DNA from: JAPLDA01 sp043742705
Lineage (GTDB): Bacteria > Bacteroidota > Bacteroidia > AKYH767-A > 2013-40CM-41-45
DNA: 16,379 nt
Direction: 5' to 3'
Assembly: GCA_043742705.1 (NCBI GenBank)
Contig: JAYTXY010000112.1
Span: forward strand, 1-16,379
The notes under the pieces are model-generated. The model searched no databases. It worked only from the letters and a program-made list of their open reading frames with translations, and was not told the DNA's origin. How positions within the stretch are numbered: position 1 is the first letter of the stretch; each line of letters starts with the position of its first letter. Of the stretch, positions 14,969 through 16,379 are shown piece after piece. Made by a program: the position numbers and the translations under genes.

Positions 14969-15010
14969 TTAGTTGTTAGTTGTTAGTTGTTAGTTGTTAG
15001 TTGTTAGTTG
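14969..15010 (+). repeat. Six-unit TTAGTTG heptamer array
   Basis: Six perfect 7-base units start one base after the TGA stop of the wzi-like gene. Period 7 with an internal TAG places stop codons in all three frames. Confidence 0.93.
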
Positions 15011-15027
15011 TTGCAACATGGTTCTTT

Positions 15028-15099
15028 AAACTAATAAACCACTGAACCAATAAACCACTAAACTACTAAACTACTGAACCGATGAACCAATAAACCGAA
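15028..15099 (+). repeat. Nine-unit AAACCACT octamer array
   Basis: Units AAACTAAT, AAACCACT, GAACCAAT, AAACTACT, GAACCGAT and AAACCGAA run in strict 8-base register over 72 bases. It is a different word family from the GTGANNAA arrays, with the same period. Degenerate relatives are visible at about 9731-9770 and 11204-11260. Confidence 0.88.
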
Positions 15100-15100
15100 A

Positions 15101-15142
15101 CTTTGAACTCAGAACTTTGAATGTTGAACTTTGAACTAAAAA
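15101..15142 (+). repeat. Six-unit CTTTGAA heptamer array
   Basis: The units are CTTTGAA, CTCAGAA, CTTTGAA, TGTTGAA, CTTTGAA and CTAAAAA. The same words (CTTTGAA, CGTTGAA, CTAAGAA twice) occur at 13277-13304 inside the 5' codons of the wzi-like gene. Confidence 0.85.
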
Positions 15143-15295
15143 TTGACCCTGAAAACCCCGCCATTCACCAAATTGTTAAGAAATAACCGATAAAAAAGTT
15201 GCGAATCAAAATCTTTGTTTCTATCATTATACCGCGATTTGAAATGGGAAATTAAACTGTTTAACATTTTAGTCCTGATTGTTAAAAAATAAATA

Positions 15296-15326
15296 TTGGA
15301 TTTAAGAAATAAATAATTCATCTTTA
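15296..15326 (+). promoter_or_regulatory. Weak candidate promoter for the secreted protein gene
   Basis: TTGG at 15296-15299 is followed after 19 bases by CATCTTTA at 15319-15326, two mismatches from TAnnTTTG. Spacing is right but the boxes are poor. Confidence 0.25.
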
Positions 15327-15390
15327 CACTTCCTTGCATCAACAGGGGAGATTTTTAGTACACGAAACAAACTTAACTTAACGTATCTGC

Positions 15391-15495
15391 GTGAAACTTT
15401 ACACTCAGTATTTTATTTCTACTAGACCATGTGTTACAGCTATTGCTGTGATGCATTTTTTTTTGCACACACCGAAAACAAATAAACTAAAATAA
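15391..15495 (+). other. Small 34-codon ORF in the leader, possibly a remnant signal peptide or leader peptide
   Basis: A GTG-started frame encodes VKLYTQYFISTRPCV followed by TAIAVMHFFLH and a Lys-rich tail, stopping 20 bases before the next start codon. The basic start and hydrophobic centre resemble a degraded signal peptide. It contains the T9 run, where slippage would change frame. No evidence of translation beyond this; chance is quite possible. Confidence 0.2.
15436..15464 (+). terminator. Small hairpin with T9 tract, possible attenuator
   Basis: ACAGC-TATT-GCTGT (15436-15449) forms a five-pair stem, followed after six bases by nine T (15456-15464). The stem is short and separated from the T run, so termination would be weak at best. 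It lies 52 bases upstream of the secreted-protein start. Confidence 0.2.
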
Positions 15496-15515
15496 ATAAT
15501 CTAACAATTACCAAC

Positions 15516-16379
15516 ATGAAAAACAACAACTACCCATCAACACGTACAACAACGGGTTTTAATCGTTGGATGCTTCTTGCAAGTTGCGCAGTGCTTTCAC
15601 TCTTCGCATCAAATGTGAACGCACAGACAACAGTATTTTCTCAAAATTTTGATGGTGCTTGGACAACTGCCTCTAGCTTATCACCTGCTTGGAGTTCTGT
15701 TGGAACGGGAAACAATCAATGGCAAATGAATACATTTACCACCGGTTGGTCATCAGCCAGCGGTGCGTATTCACCAACCGGTGCTTCTGGTACAACACAA
15801 TCTGCCAGGTTTCATACCTTTGATGCGGTTAGTGGTACTACTGGAGATTTGATTACTCCCACAATAGACTTATCTACTTTCACTTCGCAATCAAAGGTTG
15901 CGCAGTTTTTTTATAGTAATACATCAGGAGCAGATTCCCTTAAGGTGTTTTTATCAACTGATAATGGATCAAGCTATGGTTCAGCATTGGTAAACCTTAC
16001 AACCGCTTCTACCTGGACATTGGTTACTGTTCCATTAGGAACAACCACCTCAAGTACAGTTAAAATTAAATTAACTGCAAAGAGTGATTTTGGTTCTACT
16101 GATATAGGTGTTGATCAGTTTACTGTTCTTAGCTTTAGTTGCCCAAGTCCCGGTACATATTCAGTTGGACCAACAGGAACTTATACCTCAATTACAAATG
16201 CGCTTACGGTACTTAGTGGATGTGCCCCTATTACCGGAGCTTATACTTTTGAATTACAATCAACCTATGCTTCAACGCCTGAACTTTTCCCTTTATCACT
16301 TCCTTTAATAAGCGGTGCAAGTGCAAGTAATAGAATTACCATTCGCCCGGCAACCGGCGCAACTGCCTTAAGCATTACC
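15516..16379 (+). CDS. Large secreted surface protein, N-terminal part (3' end outside window)
   Basis: The frame is open from ATG 15516 to the right edge, 288 codons with no stop. A signal peptide is clear: N-terminal Lys/Arg, hydrophobic WMLLASCAVLSLFAS at 18-32 and a probable cut NA|QTT after residue 36. Residues about 37-208 look like a jelly-roll adhesion domain of the choice-of-anchor J/MAM-like kind (VFSQNFDGAW at the start, DLITPTIDLSTF, then a closing GVDQFTV). A second region begins at CPSPGTYSVGPTGTYTSITNAL and includes NRITIRPATGATAL, typical of the beta-rich repeats of large Bacteroidota secreted proteins. Such proteins usually end in a type IX secretion sorting domain, which would be off the window. 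Composition is Ser/Thr/Gly-rich. Likely an adhesin or matrix protein; specific binding partner unknown. Confidence 0.85.
   Translation, partial: MKNNNYPSTRTTTGFNRWMLLASCAVLSLFASNVNAQTTVFSQNFDGAWTTASSLSPAWSSVGTGNNQWQMNTFTTGWSSASGAYSPTGASGTTQSARFHTFDAVSGTTGDLITPTIDLSTFTSQSKVAQFFYSNTSGADSLKVFLSTDNGSSYGSALVNLTTASTWTLVTVPLGTTTSSTVKIKLTAKSDFGSTDIGVDQFTVLSFSCPSPGTYSVGPTGTYTSITNALTVLSGCAPITGAYTFELQSTYASTPELFPLSLPLISGASASNRITIRPATGATALSIT

Larger units (their letters stand above)
15143..15515 (+). other. AT-rich leader of the secreted protein gene
   Basis: This non-repetitive AT-rich stretch contains a weak candidate promoter (15296-15326), a small ORF (15391-15495) and a small hairpin followed by nine T. 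Nothing else is recognised. Since the preceding arrays end at 15142, this is the likely control region of the downstream gene. Confidence 0.5.

Overview
The window looks like Bacteroidota chromosome (Sphingobacteriia/Chitinophagia/Saprospiria-like, not resolved further). The signs are the protein families (a Wzi-type capsule outer-membrane protein, a sugar transferase with a methyltransferase-like N-terminal part, a DUF354 glycosyltransferase), a large secreted Ser/Thr/Gly-rich protein of the kind exported by type IX secretion, promoter-like boxes of the TTTG-N19-TAnnTTTG type, and weak Shine-Dalgarno sequences. All real genes are on the + strand, and most look like one end of a surface-polysaccharide locus.

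Region 1 (2-9598) is a compact gene train with short gaps or overlaps. It opens with the C-terminal part of a Gfo/Idh/MocA dehydrogenase (probably a bi-domain oxidoreductase cut by the window edge). Next come an alpha/alpha-toroid-like protein, a NodB-like polysaccharide deacetylase relative and a left-handed beta-helix acyltransferase. An acyl-processing module follows: acyl carrier protein, FabG-like reductase, AMP-forming acyl ligase, LuxE-like acyl-protein synthetase, TylF-like methyltransferase and LuxC-like acyl reductase. No luciferase genes are present, so the LuxC/LuxE pair probably makes or handles an acyl or aldehyde group for a surface glycan or lipid rather than light. This is my main candidate for an undescribed system.

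Region 2 (9599-15142) holds three single genes: a DUF354 glycosyltransferase, a sugar-phosphate transferase that may start glycan assembly, and a Wzi-type outer-membrane protein. They are separated by gaps packed with tandem arrays of strict 7- or 8-base period. Purine-rich GTGANNAA arrays begin at or within the stop codon of the preceding gene, and their pyrimidine-rich complements lie before the next gene. Two gaps also hold diverged copies of a palindromic element, and one heptamer array continues into the N-terminal codons of the wzi-like gene.

Region 3 (15143-16379) is an AT-rich leader with a weak candidate promoter and a small ORF, then the start of a long secreted surface protein that runs off the right edge. 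No tRNA, rRNA, CRISPR array or transposase gene was seen.
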